From assembly GCA_036280655.1 (NCBI GenBank), contig DASUQI010000039.1, positions 1-64,000 of the forward strand: a stretch of DNA of 64,000 nt, in the 5' to 3' direction. Positions 1 to 8,206 of the stretch are shown here, in pieces. The DNA comes from DASSJM01 sp036280655 (GTDB taxonomy: Bacteria; Actinomycetota; UBA4738; HRBIN12). The first letter of the stretch is position 1; every line of letters starts with the position of its first letter. Both the position numbers and the translations under genes were made by a program. The notes under the pieces were generated by a model, which was not told the DNA's origin, searched no databases, and saw only the letters and a list, made by a program, of their open reading frames with translations.

Positions 1-192
1 GGGTTCGGGCAGCTCCGGCGCTGTGGCCTCGGGTTCGGACCCCCCGACCGAGGTCGGCGACGGTGCGGCCTCGCTGGCGACGGAGGGGGACGCCGAGCTG
101 GTGAGAGCCGTCGTCGCGGGCGCGCTCGGATCGCCGCCGCAGGCCGCAAGCGCCAGCCCGATCGCGACGAACAGGGCCGAACCGAACCTCAT
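1..192 (-). CDS. putative lipoprotein, N-terminal part (cut by window edge)
   Basis: The frame opens with an ATG that overlaps the stop codon of the upstream ABC-F gene (ATGA), suggesting translational coupling, and stays open for 64 codons to the left edge. It begins with a basic residue and a hydrophobic stretch ending in LALAACGG, a clear lipobox, followed by a Ser/Pro/Ala/Glu-rich linker typical of exported actinobacterial lipoproteins. The functional domain lies outside the window, so no role can be given. It is the last visible gene of an rlmN / ABC-F / lipoprotein run on the minus strand. Confidence 0.75.
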   Translation of the reverse strand, partial: MRFGSALFVAIGLALAACGGDPSAPATTALTSSASPSVASEAAPSPTSVGGSEPEATAPELPEP

Positions 193-1787
193 CCGACCGG
201 CGCGGCGTCCTCGTATGGCGCATCGAGCAGCTCGCGGACCGAGCCGTCGTCGGCGAAGAACAGGAACCGGTCCATCGACCGCATGAACCACCGGTCGTGC
301 GTCACCGCGATCACCGTGCCCTCGTAGCGGTTCACGGCCTCCTGCAGCGCGTCGGCCGAGGCGACGTCGAGGTTGTCGGTCGGCTCGTCGAGCAGCAGCA
401 TCGTCGGCGAGTCGACCTCCATCAGCAGGAGCTGGAACCTCGCCTGCTGGCCGCCGGACAGGATCTCGAACGGGTTCCCACTCACCTGCTCGATCTCGTA
501 CCGACGCAGCGCCGACATCGACTCGGTCATCGTCATGCCGCGCTTTCGCAGCACCTCGAGGATCGAGAGCCCGGCCACGTCGGGACGGTCGTGGAGCTGC
601 GCGAACAGCGCGGGCTCGACCCGTGCGCCGAGCCTCCACTCCCCCTCGTGCGCGATGTCCTCGCCGGACAGCAGCCGCATGAAGTGCGTCTTGCCGGTGC
701 CGTTCGGCCCGATCACCCCGACGCGCTCGCCGAACCAGATCTCGGCGTCGAACGGCCGCACGATGTCGGCGATCGACAGGCCCTTGATCCGCAGGGCCAC
801 CTTGCCCGTCCGCCCGCCCCCGATCCGCATGCGGACGTTCTGCACCGCCGCCTTCTCGGGCGGCGCGTTGCGCTCCTCGAACCGCTCGAGCCGGTGCTCG
901 GCCGAACGCGCCTTCGACGCCCAGCCATCGTTGTAGGCGGCCTTGCGCTTGAACTCCTTCACCATCGCGGCAAGCCGGTCCCGCTCCGCGGCGAACCGCC
1001 GGTGTTCGTCGTCGAGGCGTTCGACGCGTGCGTCCCGAGCCTCCATGTACGTGGAGAACGAGCCGTGATGGGTCCACGCCGCCCGTCCCTCCATCGTCAC
1101 GATGCGGTCGGCCGCGCGTTCGAGCACGGCCCGGTCGTGGCTGACGAACAGGACCGTCTTCGGGCTCGCGGCGATCGACTCCTCGAGCCAGCGCTTGCCC
1201 TCGATGTCGAGCGCGTTGTCCGGCTCGTCGAGCAGCACCGTCTCGAACGGCGAACGCAGGATCACCTCGATCGCGAGCCGCTTGCGCTCGCCGCCCGAGA
1301 GCGTCTCTATCCGCCGCGTGGCGCACTCCGGGTAGCCCTGGCCGAACGCCGCGTGGGTGCACGTGTCGAACAGCACCTCGGCCTCGTACCCGCCCGCCTC
1401 GCCCCACCGGGCGAGCGCCTCCGCGTACCGCATCTGCCCGTCCTCGCCGGGGTGATCGCGCATCCAGCGCTCGGCCTTGTCGAGCGCCCCCGCGGCCGCC
1501 GCGACCGCGGGCTCGGCGTAGGCGAGCAGGAACTCGCGGATGGTCGTCGGCTTCCGCTCCGAGCCGAGGAACTGCCGCATCAGCCCGACGCTGCCGTCGA
1601 CCCTGATCACCCCGGAGGCCGGCTGCTCCTCCCCCGCGATCAGCCGCAGAAGCGTGGACTTCCCGATCCCGTTCGCGCCGACGAGGCCGGCGTGCGCGCC
1701 GGCGGGCACGCGGAAGCTCACCCCCTGGAACAGCGTCCAGCCGCCCGGGAGGGCGTAGCTCACCTCGGAGAGCTCGATGAACCCCAT
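189..1787 (-). CDS. ABC-F family ATP-binding protein
   Basis: Soluble tandem ATPase of 532 residues with no membrane segments. The N-terminal half has Walker A GANGIGKST, signature LSGGERKRLAI and Walker B VLLDEPDNALD. The C-terminal half has Walker A GPNGTGKTH, signature LSGGQQARFQL and Walker B LLLDEPTDNLD. Between them is the long charged linker of ABC-F proteins (roughly residues 240-320), which reaches the ribosomal P/E sites. ABC-F members are translation factors or ribosome-protection proteins; which applies here cannot be told from sequence. It starts 25 nt after rlmN, another ribosome-acting gene, and its stop overlaps the next start, so the three genes are probably one operon. Confidence 0.9.
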   Translation of the reverse strand: MGFIELSEVSYALPGGWTLFQGVSFRVPAGAHAGLVGANGIGKSTLLRLIAGEEQPASGVIRVDGSVGLMRQFLGSERKPTTIREFLLAYAEPAVAAAAGALDKAERWMRDHPGEDGQMRYAEALARWGEAGGYEAEVLFDTCTHAAFGQGYPECATRRIETLSGGERKRLAIEVILRSPFETVLLDEPDNALDIEGKRWLEESIAASPKTVLFVSHDRAVLERAADRIVTMEGRAAWTHHGSFSTYMEARDARVERLDDEHRRFAAERDRLAAMVKEFKRKAAYNDGWASKARSAEHRLERFEERNAPPEKAAVQNVRMRIGGGRTGKVALRIKGLSIADIVRPFDAEIWFGERVGVIGPNGTGKTHFMRLLSGEDIAHEGEWRLGARVEPALFAQLHDRPDVAGLSILEVLRKRGMTMTESMSALRRYEIEQVSGNPFEILSGGQQARFQLLLMEVDSPTMLLLDEPTDNLDVASADALQEAVNRYEGTVIAVTHDRWFMRSMDRFLFFADDGSVRELLDAPYEDAAPVG

Positions 1788-1812
1788 GGCCGCATCACGC
1801 TAGCAGCCGGTC

Positions 1813-2862
1813 TCAGGCCGTCCCGGTACGCGCGGCGTGCTCGAGCGAGAGCTGGCCGCAGGCGGCGTCGATCTCGCGCCCGCGCGTGTCCCGGACGGTC
1901 ACCGTCACGCCCGCGTCGGCGAGGATCGCGGCGAACGCCTCGATCCGCGCCGGCGAGCTGGGGCGCGAGGGCCACCCCGGCGTCGGGTTCAGCGGGATCA
2001 GGTTCACGTGCGCGCGGAGCCGGAGCGCGATCGGCGCGAGGCGTTCGGCCTGCTCGTCCGCGTCGTTCGTGGAGCGGATCATCGCCCACTCGATCGAGGG
2101 CCGCCGGTGCGTCCGCGCGCGCCACGCGTCGACGGCGTCCTGCAGCTCCGCGAGCGGCCAGAGCCGGTTCACCGGCACGAGCTCGCTCCGGAGCGCGTCG
2201 TCCGCCGCGTGCAGGCTCACCGCCAGGCCGACCTGCGGGTACGCCTCGCCGAGCCGGCGGATCGCCGGGGCGACCCCGACCGTGGAGACCGTGATGTGGC
2301 GGTCGCCCATCCCAATCGGCCCCGTCATCAGGCCGAGCGCGGCGAACGTGTGGCGTTCGTTCGAGAGCGGCTCCCCCATCCCCATGAACACCACGTTCGA
2401 CAGACGCCGCGGCGTCGACGCCGGGAGAGCGCCGGCGGCGCGCCGAGCCCAGAGGACCTGCGCCGCGATCTCGCCGGCGGTCAGGTTGTTCCGCAGCCCC
2501 ATCTGCCCGGTCGCGCAGAACCCGCAGCCCATCGCGCAGCCGGACTGGGTCGACACGCAGGCCGTGACGCGGTCGCGGTAGCCCATGAGGACGACCTCGA
2601 TGTCGTGGCGGCCGCCGAGCCGCAGCAGCGCCTTGCGCGTCCTGCCGCGGTCGGCCTCGCGCTCCTCGAGCACCTCGATCCCGATCGGGAGCTCCGTCTC
2701 GAGGCGTTCGCGCACGGCCTTGGGGACGTCGGGCATCCGGTCGTAGGTGGCGGCGCGCGTCCAGAGGTGCCGGTGCACCTGCTTGGCCCGGAACACCGGC
2801 TCGCCCCAGCCGGCCAGCCGCTCCGTGAGCTGCTCGAGGGAGAGGTCGTAGACGGTGGTCAC
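1813..2862 (-). CDS. rlmN: dual-specificity 23S rRNA/tRNA adenine-C2 methyltransferase RlmN
   Basis: Radical-SAM methyltransferase that makes 2-methyladenosine at 23S rRNA A2503 and tRNA A37. The 4Fe-4S cluster motif CxxxCxxC is visible as CAMGCGFC in the conserved context TQSGCAMGCGFCATGQMG, and the late methyl-carrying cysteine sits in AACGQL near the C-terminus. From the GTG at 2862 the protein is 349 residues, normal for RlmN. A longer upstream frame exists but its extra 56 residues are low-complexity and unlike the family. A -10-like TACGCT ends 6 nt before this GTG, which supports it as a leaderless start. Confidence 0.93.
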   Translation of the reverse strand: MTTVYDLSLEQLTERLAGWGEPVFRAKQVHRHLWTRAATYDRMPDVPKAVRERLETELPIGIEVLEEREADRGRTRKALLRLGGRHDIEVVLMGYRDRVTACVSTQSGCAMGCGFCATGQMGLRNNLTAGEIAAQVLWARRAAGALPASTPRRLSNVVFMGMGEPLSNERHTFAALGLMTGPIGMGDRHITVSTVGVAPAIRRLGEAYPQVGLAVSLHAADDALRSELVPVNRLWPLAELQDAVDAWRARTHRRPSIEWAMIRSTNDADEQAERLAPIALRLRAHVNLIPLNPTPGWPSRPSSPARIEAFAAILADAGVTVTVRDTRGREIDAACGQLSLEHAARTGTA

Positions 2863-2868
2863 CGGCCG

Positions 2869-2874
2869 AGCGTA
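2869..2874 (-). promoter_or_regulatory. -10 element of a probably leaderless rlmN promoter
   Basis: On the minus strand TACGCT is followed by six bases and then the GTG start of rlmN, so transcription would begin at or next to the start codon. No convincing -35 hexamer was found. Confidence 0.45.
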
Positions 2875-2945
2875 CCCCCGGCGGCTCGAAGGTCGGCCGC
2901 CCTGCTTGCCACTCGGCCACATCTGTCGCACGATGGGCGCACGGG

Positions 2946-2961
2946 AGAAAGGAGGTGGTCC
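2946..2961 (+). promoter_or_regulatory. extreme Shine-Dalgarno sequence
   Basis: AGAAAGGAGGTGGTCC matches the reverse complement of the typical actinobacterial 16S rRNA 3' end (AGAAAGGAGGTGATCC) over 16 bases with one A-to-G change, which still pairs as G-U. The core GGAGG lies 9 nt before a TTG codon that opens a 13-codon frame. Ordinary genes in this window pair over only 4-7 bases. Confidence 0.6.
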
Positions 2962-2964
2962 TAC

Positions 2965-3006
2965 TTGCATACACCGCAGGAGACCCCCGAGGTGACTGGC
3001 TGCTAG
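2965..3006 (+). CDS. 13-residue micro-ORF behind an extreme ribosome binding site
   Basis: TTG start, 13 codons, TAG stop; the peptide reads MHTPQETPEVTGC. It is preceded at ideal spacing by a 16-nt sequence complementary to the 16S rRNA 3' end and followed by GC-rich hairpins (one at 3022-3037) and a strong terminator at 3154-3190. No larger gene follows on this strand before the terminator. It may be a leader peptide, a stand-alone small protein, or part of a small RNA whose main job is to bind 30S subunits. No family could be assigned, and the call rests on the ribosome site and terminator alone. Confidence 0.4.
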   Translation: MHTPQETPEVTGC

Positions 3007-3153
3007 CCGTCCCTCGCGGGCCGGGGCCACTGCCCCGCCCGTGCGCCGGGCGACCGGCAGAATCCAACCAGCTCACCAACCTCATCGGTTCCGGTGTGGT
3101 CCACCGGACGGAGCCCCTGAAGGGCCGAAGCGCCGGCGAGGAACAGGAACGTC

Positions 3154-3190
3154 GAACGGGCCGGGCCCGCATCGCGGGCCCGGCCCGTTC
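3154..3190. terminator. bidirectional hairpin terminator
   Basis: A perfect 17-bp inverted repeat (arm GAACGGGCCGGGCCCGC at 3154-3170, second arm 3174-3190) closes on a 3-nt loop. It lies between the plus-strand micro-ORF transcript and the end of the minus-strand membrane protein gene, so it can stop both. There is no clean U-tract, as is common in high-GC actinobacteria. Confidence 0.8.
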
Positions 3191-3202
3191 ACATGCGGCG
3201 AG

Positions 3203-3733
3203 CTACCAGTACCGCGCGGTCGCCATGAAGAAGGCGGCGAGCGCCACGAACGTGAAGTTCACCTTCGCGAGCGTCCGGGCCTTCGCCTGCGTCGCCTGCA
3301 GCTCCTGGACGAGCTCGGGCGGCGGCTGATCCCCGGCCTGGGCGATCTGACCCCCGAGCGCGAGCGTCCGCTTCACCGTCGGCCGCGTCGCGAACCATCC
3401 GATGCCGAACGCGATCAGCGCCGAGACGGCGCCGAGCGTGAGGGCCACGCCGTAGTTCGTGTCGAGGAGGTCGCCGAGGCTCCCCGCCGTGTCGACGTTG
3501 TTCCAGTACAGGAACCCGCCGGCGACGATCGTGGTCGCCGCGAGCGCGAGCACGACGTCCATGAGCTTGCGCACCGAGAGCAGCTCGCGCATGAACGGCC
3601 CGGCCGCGGGGCCCACGGCCTTGGCGGTCGGCTGCAGGAAGAACACCATCAGGAAGATCGAGCCGCCCCACGCGATCCCCCCGAGGATGTGCAGGGTCCG
3701 GAAGACGAGCATGTAGGTGCTGGCACCGGTCAC
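3203..3733 (-). CDS. four-helix membrane protein, CopD/DUF2269-like
   Basis: 176 residues with four hydrophobic segments (about 8-32, 58-78, 92-114 and 153-173). The first helix carries LHILGGIAWGGSIFLM, the His-plus-glycine pattern seen in CopD and DUF2269-type membrane proteins. A charged cytoplasmic loop (QIAQAGDQPPPELVQELQ) precedes the last helix. Function is unknown; heme or copper binding through the helix-1 histidine is only a family-level guess. It stands alone, with a strong hairpin terminator directly downstream. Confidence 0.7.
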   Translation of the reverse strand: MTGASTYMLVFRTLHILGGIAWGGSIFLMVFFLQPTAKAVGPAAGPFMRELLSVRKLMDVVLALAATTIVAGGFLYWNNVDTAGSLGDLLDTNYGVALTLGAVSALIAFGIGWFATRPTVKRTLALGGQIAQAGDQPPPELVQELQATQAKARTLAKVNFTFVALAAFFMATARYW

Positions 3734-3800
3734 GGGTTCCCTCTCGATCGTTCGTGACGACGCCGCATCCTCCGCCCGAAGGCGTCTCGGGTCAACGCCG

Positions 3801-3806
3801 TAGGCT
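3801..3806 (+). promoter_or_regulatory. -10 element upstream of the homocysteine methyltransferase gene
   Basis: TAGGCT ends 10 nt before the ATG at 3817, leaving room for only a few bases of 5' leader. No Shine-Dalgarno sequence lies between them, which fits near-leaderless expression. Confidence 0.4.
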
Positions 3807-3816
3807 GGTGCGCGCG

Positions 3817-4725
3817 ATGCGGAACCCGTTCGAGCGGATCCTGGAGGAGCGCGGATCGGTCGTGCTCGACGGCGGCCTCGCCACCGAGCTCGAGCGGCGC
3901 GGGGCGGACCTGCGGGACCCGCTCTGGTCGGCCCGCGTCCTCGTCGAGGATCCCGAGCGGATCCGCGAGGTCCACGCGGCGTACTTCGAGGCCGGCGCGG
4001 ACGTCGCGATCTCCTCGAGCTACCAGGCGACGTTCGAGGGCCTCGCGCGACGAGGGCTCGGGACCGCAGAGGCCGCGGCGCTCATGCGCCGGAGCGTCGA
4101 AATCGCCCGCGACTCCGCCACGAACGGCCACGTCGTCGCGGCGTCGATCGGCCCGTACGGCGCGATGCTGGGCAACGGCGCCGAGTACACCGGCGACTAC
4201 GACCGCGGCGAGGACGAGCTCGTGGCGTTCCACGTTCCCCGGATGGAGGCGCTCGTTGAGGCTCAGCCCGACCTGTTCGCGATCGAGACCATCCCGTCGA
4301 TCATCGAGGCCCGGGCGATCGTCCGGGCGCTCGAACGCGTCCCGGACGTCCCGGCCTGGGTGAGCTTCAGCTGCCGCGACGGCGGGCACATCTGCGACGG
4401 GACCCCGTTCGAGGAGGCCGTGGCGGTCGCGACCGGCTCGCCGAACGTGGTCGCCGTCGGGATCAACTGCACCCCGCCACTCCACGCCTCCGCGCTCGTC
4501 GAGATCGCGGCGGCCGGCACGGACCTCCCCGTCGTCTGCTACCCGAACCGCGGCTCGTTCTGGGACCCCATGCGGAAGTCCTGGATCGACCCGCCCCGCC
4601 AAGACGCCCGGTCTCCGCTTCGGCCCGGCGCCTGGAGGCAGGCCGGGGCGAGGCTGATCGGCGGCTGCTGCGGGACGACGCCAGAGGACATCGAGGCGGT
4701 CGCCGGGGCGCTCGGCCGGGCCTGA
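3817..4725 (+). CDS. mmuM: homocysteine S-methyltransferase
   Basis: Zinc enzyme transferring a methyl group from S-methylmethionine (or SAM) to homocysteine to give methionine. The 302-residue protein has the opening LDGGLATELERRG, and the zinc cysteines are visible in GINCTPP and in the C-terminal GGCCGTTP. The start at 3817 gives the usual length; an earlier in-frame GTG at 3754 adds 21 poorly conserved residues and would precede the -10 element. It is transcribed divergently from the membrane protein gene, and no other methionine genes are nearby. Confidence 0.88.
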   Translation: MRNPFERILEERGSVVLDGGLATELERRGADLRDPLWSARVLVEDPERIREVHAAYFEAGADVAISSSYQATFEGLARRGLGTAEAAALMRRSVEIARDSATNGHVVAASIGPYGAMLGNGAEYTGDYDRGEDELVAFHVPRMEALVEAQPDLFAIETIPSIIEARAIVRALERVPDVPAWVSFSCRDGGHICDGTPFEEAVAVATGSPNVVAVGINCTPPLHASALVEIAAAGTDLPVVCYPNRGSFWDPMRKSWIDPPRQDARSPLRPGAWRQAGARLIGGCCGTTPEDIEAVAGALGRA

Positions 4726-4775
4726 GAACTCGGAGGAACTTCGATCCACCGGACCCCGGACCGCGAACATCTGGC

Positions 4776-5093
4776 GTGGGTGGTCGTCCGGAGGCAGGTG
4801 GGGCCGTCGGGGTGCGCGCGGGCGACCTCGAGCTCGACGCCCGCGCCCGGAGCGTCCGGATCGGGCGCCGGGTCGTCCGGCTCACGCCGCGCGAGTTCGA
4901 GCTGCTCGAGACCCTGATGCGCCACCGGGGCGAGACCGTCGGACGCCGCGAGCTCCTCGCTTCGGTCTGGTCGATCGACTTCGATCCGCGGTCGAACCGC
5001 GTGGACGTCTACGTCCGGTACCTGCGCAACAAGCTGGGGCCGGGGTGGATCGAGACGGTCCGAGGCGTCGGCTACCGGATCGCCCCCGCCTGA
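4776..5093 (+). CDS. stand-alone winged-helix DNA-binding domain (OmpR/PhoB effector type)
   Basis: 105 residues that are almost entirely one trans_reg_C winged helix: LTPREFELLETLMRH, the recognition-helix region RRELLASVW, then NRVDVYVRYLRNKLG and the wing ETVRGVGYRI. Normally this domain follows a phospho-acceptor receiver domain, but here only about 17 residues precede it and no histidine kinase is nearby. It could be a constitutive DNA binder, depend on another partner, or be the remnant of a full response regulator. The GTG start at 4776 is the only good candidate. Confidence 0.8.
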   Translation: MGGRPEAGGAVGVRAGDLELDARARSVRIGRRVVRLTPREFELLETLMRHRGETVGRRELLASVWSIDFDPRSNRVDVYVRYLRNKLGPGWIETVRGVGYRIAPA

Positions 5094-5100
5094 GCCGCCT

Positions 5101-6474
5101 CTAGCCCGGGATCCGGCTCCTCGGCTGGAACCTCCCGTCCCCGGACCTGCCGTGGAACTGCCCGTCCCGCACGAGGACGTTGCCGCGCTGCAGCACGACC
5201 TCCGGCAGGCCGCGCACCTTCCTGCCCTCGTACGGCGAGTAGTCGACGTTCATGTGATGCGTGCTGGCCGAGATCTCGCGCTCGGCGTTCGGGTCGAAGA
5301 CCACGATGTCCGCGTCCGAGCCCGGCGCGATCGTTCCCTTCCGCGGATACAGGCCGAACATCTTGGCCGGCGCGGTCGCGACGACCTCCACGAACCGGTT
5401 GAGCCCGATGTGGCCGTTCCCGACGCCCTCGAACAGGAGCGTGAAGCGGTCCTCGACCGAGGGCAGGCCGTTCGGGATCTTCGAGAAGTCGTCCTTGCCC
5501 ATGTCCTTCTGGCCGACGTAGTTGAACGGCGCGTGGTCGGTCGAGACGATCTGGAGATCGTTCCCCTGGAGTCCCTTCCACAGGTCCTCTTGATGGTCGG
5601 CCGTTCGCAGCGGCGGCGAGCACACGAACTTCGCCCCCTCGAACCCCGGCCGGCCGAGGTCGTCGAGCGACAGGTACAGGTACTGGGGGCAGGTCTCCGC
5701 GTACGCGGCCTGGCCCCGGTCTCGCGCCTCGCGCACGGCGTTCAGCGCGTCCCGCGAGGACAGGTGCACGATGTAGGCGGGGGCGCCGGCGAGCTCGGCG
5801 AGCTTGAACGCGCGGTGCACCGCCTCCCCCTCCATCACCGACGGCCTCGTCAGCCCGTGGTTCACCGGGTCGGTCTTCCCCTCGTCCAGGAACTGCCGGA
5901 CGAGCACGTCGATCGGCCCGCCGTTCTCCGCGTGCATCATGATGAGCGCGCCCGAGTCCGCGGCCTGCCGCATCGCCCGGAAGATCGACGCGTCGTCGAG
6001 CATGAACACGCCGGGGTACGCCATGAACAGCTTGAACGAGGTGACCCCCTCGCCGACGAGCTCGTCCATCTCCTTCAGGACCTGGTCGTTCACCTCGCGC
6101 ACGATCATGTGGAACCCGTAGTCGGTGGTCGCGCGCTTGGCCTTCTCGAACCAACGGTCGAGGCCCTGGCGGAGACCCTCGCCGTAGTCCTGGACCGCGA
6201 AGTCCACGATCGTGGTGGTCCCCCCGAATGCCGCGGCGATCGTCCCGGTCTCGAAGTCGTCCGAGCAGAAGCTGCCGCCGAACGGCAGGTCCATGTGCGT
6301 GTGGACGTCCACGCCGCCCGGCATCACGTACCGGTCGGTCGCGTCGATCTCGACATCGGCCTGGACCGGGATCCCGGTGCCGATCGCGGCGACCTTCTCC
6401 TCCTCGATCACGACGTCGGCCTTCGTGGTCTCGGTCGCCGTGACGACCGTCCCACCCTTGATCAGCGTCCTCAT
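5101..6474 (-). CDS. hydA: dihydropyrimidinase (cyclic imide hydrolase)
   Basis: Cytosolic amidohydrolase opening the ring of 5,6-dihydropyrimidines or hydantoins to N-carbamoyl amino acids, the second step of reductive pyrimidine breakdown. The HxH metal motif is in DVHTHMDLPFGG, the lysine that becomes carboxylated is in TSFKLFMAYPG, further metal ligands are in MHAENG and YIVHLSS, and the catalytic Asp is in VSTDHAPF. Starting at the second ATG gives 457 residues and a GGAG box at good spacing; the first ATG, five codons earlier, has none. It reads toward the winged-helix gene. The matching amidohydrolase and an importer lie 2-7 kb to the right on the other strand. Confidence 0.9.
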   Translation of the reverse strand: MRTLIKGGTVVTATETTKADVVIEEEKVAAIGTGIPVQADVEIDATDRYVMPGGVDVHTHMDLPFGGSFCSDDFETGTIAAAFGGTTTIVDFAVQDYGEGLRQGLDRWFEKAKRATTDYGFHMIVREVNDQVLKEMDELVGEGVTSFKLFMAYPGVFMLDDASIFRAMRQAADSGALIMMHAENGGPIDVLVRQFLDEGKTDPVNHGLTRPSVMEGEAVHRAFKLAELAGAPAYIVHLSSRDALNAVREARDRGQAAYAETCPQYLYLSLDDLGRPGFEGAKFVCSPPLRTADHQEDLWKGLQGNDLQIVSTDHAPFNYVGQKDMGKDDFSKIPNGLPSVEDRFTLLFEGVGNGHIGLNRFVEVVATAPAKMFGLYPRKGTIAPGSDADIVVFDPNAEREISASTHHMNVDYSPYEGRKVRGLPEVVLQRGNVLVRDGQFHGRSGDGRFQPRSRIPG

Positions 6475-6628
6475 GGTTGCCGCTCCCATCTCTCAACGCG
6501 CCGTGCTGGTCGAACCCGACGGCCCGATTCGTGTTCTACCGCACCGCCCAGGAGGCCGCCACAGCCCTCCCGATGTTTGACGGAGCGCTCGACCGGAGAC
6601 GGAACGGACGAGGCGAAGGAGCAACGAG

Positions 6629-7516
6629 GTGAAGTGGCGACGACTGCGGCGGCGTTCGGGCGGCGTGATCGACCGCCGGGGTCAGTCGTCGGGCCTCGGC
6701 GGGACCCGGGTGGGCGGCATGCCGCTCCCGGTCGGAGGCGGGATCGGCGCGACGCTGCTCATCGTGCTCGTGATCGTCGCGTTCCAGTTCTGCGCCGGCG
6801 GCGGGTTCGACATCCCGGGCGTGACGGATCTCGGCGGGGCGCCGACCGCTCCCGCCGGCGGGTCGGGTCCGATCGAGGAGGGCGCGGTCGAAGACCGGAT
6901 GGACGCGATCGTCGACGACATCCAGGACACCTGGGACCTCGACATCTTCGGCCCGGCGGGTCGGACGTATGAGAACACGCGCCTGGTCCTGTTCTCCGAG
7001 CCGATCGATTCGGGCTGCGGGGTCGCGACCCCGGCGACCGGTCCGTTCTACTGTCCGGCGGATGGCAAAATGTACCTGGAGCTCGGGTTCTTCCGGGAGC
7101 TCGAGCGGAACTTCGGCGCGCCGGGCGACTTCGCGCAGGCCTACGTGCTCGCGCACGAGGTGGGCCACCATGTCCAGACACTCCTCGGGACGAACGCGGC
7201 CGTGCAGCAGCAGAGCCGCGAGAACCCGTCGGACGCCAACGAGCTCTCCGTCCGGCTCGAGCTCCAGGCGGACTGCTTCGCCGGCGTGTGGGCGGCGTCC
7301 GTCTACGCGCGCGGGATCCTCGAGCCGGGCGACGTCGAGGAGGCGCTCACGGCCGCCGCGGCGGTCGGCGACGACCGGATCCAGGAGCGGACGCGGGGCA
7401 GGATCGATCCGGAGACGTTCACGCACGGCACGTCGGAGCAGCGCACGACGTGGTTCCGGACCGGGTTCGACAGCGGCGATCCGGAGGCGTGCGACACGTT
7501 CAGCGGCGACGTCTGA
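6629..7516 (+). CDS. neutral zinc metallopeptidase, YpfJ family
   Basis: 295-residue membrane-anchored protein. A basic Gly/Arg-rich N-terminus (about 1-45) is followed by one transmembrane helix (GIGATLLIVLVIVAFQF), a Pro/Gly linker and the peptidase domain. The zincin-like motif is VLAHEVGHHVQ, with a downstream acidic ligand region LELQADCFAGVWA. Conserved family end sequences (HGTSEQRTTWF, GDPEACDTF) are present, so the gene is complete. The family (PF04228) is widespread, but substrates are unknown. The GTG start has AAGGAG seven bases upstream. Confidence 0.88.
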   Translation: MKWRRLRRRSGGVIDRRGQSSGLGGTRVGGMPLPVGGGIGATLLIVLVIVAFQFCAGGGFDIPGVTDLGGAPTAPAGGSGPIEEGAVEDRMDAIVDDIQDTWDLDIFGPAGRTYENTRLVLFSEPIDSGCGVATPATGPFYCPADGKMYLELGFFRELERNFGAPGDFAQAYVLAHEVGHHVQTLLGTNAAVQQQSRENPSDANELSVRLELQADCFAGVWAASVYARGILEPGDVEEALTAAAAVGDDRIQERTRGRIDPETFTHGTSEQRTTWFRTGFDSGDPEACDTFSGDV

Positions 7517-7529
7517 TGGGCGTCGCGTG

Positions 7530-8102
7530 ATGGGGATCGCCGAACGGCTCTACGAGCGCGCGTACCGTCGCGGCCGGACGCCGTGGGACACAGGGGTGAC
7601 GCCTCCCGAGGTCGTCGAGGAGGTCTCGGGCATGGAGCCCGGCCGCGCGCTCGACCTCGGATGCGGCACCGGGACGAACGCGCTTTGGCTCGCGCAGCAC
7701 GGATGGACCGCGGTCGGCGTGGACTTCTCCGCGCTCGCGATCGAGTCCGCGCGGCGCAAGACCGACTGGACCTCCGGGGCGACGTTCGTCGAGGGCGACG
7801 TGACGCGCCTGTCCGAGCTCGGGGTCGAGGGCCCCTTCGACCTCGTGCTGGACATCGGCTGCTTCCACTCGGTCGCCGTCCGGCGTCGGGACGACTACGT
7901 GCGGGAGGTCGCCCGAGTTGCCCGTTCGGGCGCCCGGACGATGATCTTCGCGTTCGGCCCGTGGTTCCGGATCCCCGGCACGCCGCGTAGGACCCGGGAG
8001 CCCGAGATCCGGCGCCGGTTCGAGCGGGACTTCGAGCTCGAACACGTTCGGCCGGGCGAGGAGCCGAAGGGCGCCGCCTGGTTCTTCCTCCGGCGCCGCT
8101 AG
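7530..8102 (+). CDS. class I SAM-dependent methyltransferase
   Basis: 190-residue single-domain Rossmann methyltransferase. Motif I is ALDLGCGTGTNALWLA, motif II carries the acidic end of strand 2 (VGVDFS), and motif IV is FDLVLDIGCFHSV. The opening, PWDTGVTPPEV, resembles thiopurine/tellurite-type small-molecule methyltransferases, so the substrate is probably a small thiol, halide or metalloid compound rather than nucleic acid. It starts 13 nt after the zinc peptidase gene and is probably co-transcribed. Confidence 0.82.
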   Translation: MGIAERLYERAYRRGRTPWDTGVTPPEVVEEVSGMEPGRALDLGCGTGTNALWLAQHGWTAVGVDFSALAIESARRKTDWTSGATFVEGDVTRLSELGVEGPFDLVLDIGCFHSVAVRRRDDYVREVARVARSGARTMIFAFGPWFRIPGTPRRTREPEIRRRFERDFELEHVRPGEEPKGAAWFFLRRR

Positions 8103-8206
8103 CACCCCCTCGCGCCTGGGCGGGCGCGTGGTTACCATCGTGTCGACCGGCGGTGCCGTCGGTGGTGATCAGCCGCCAAACCGGCGCCGAGAGGAGGAGG
8201 ACAGAG

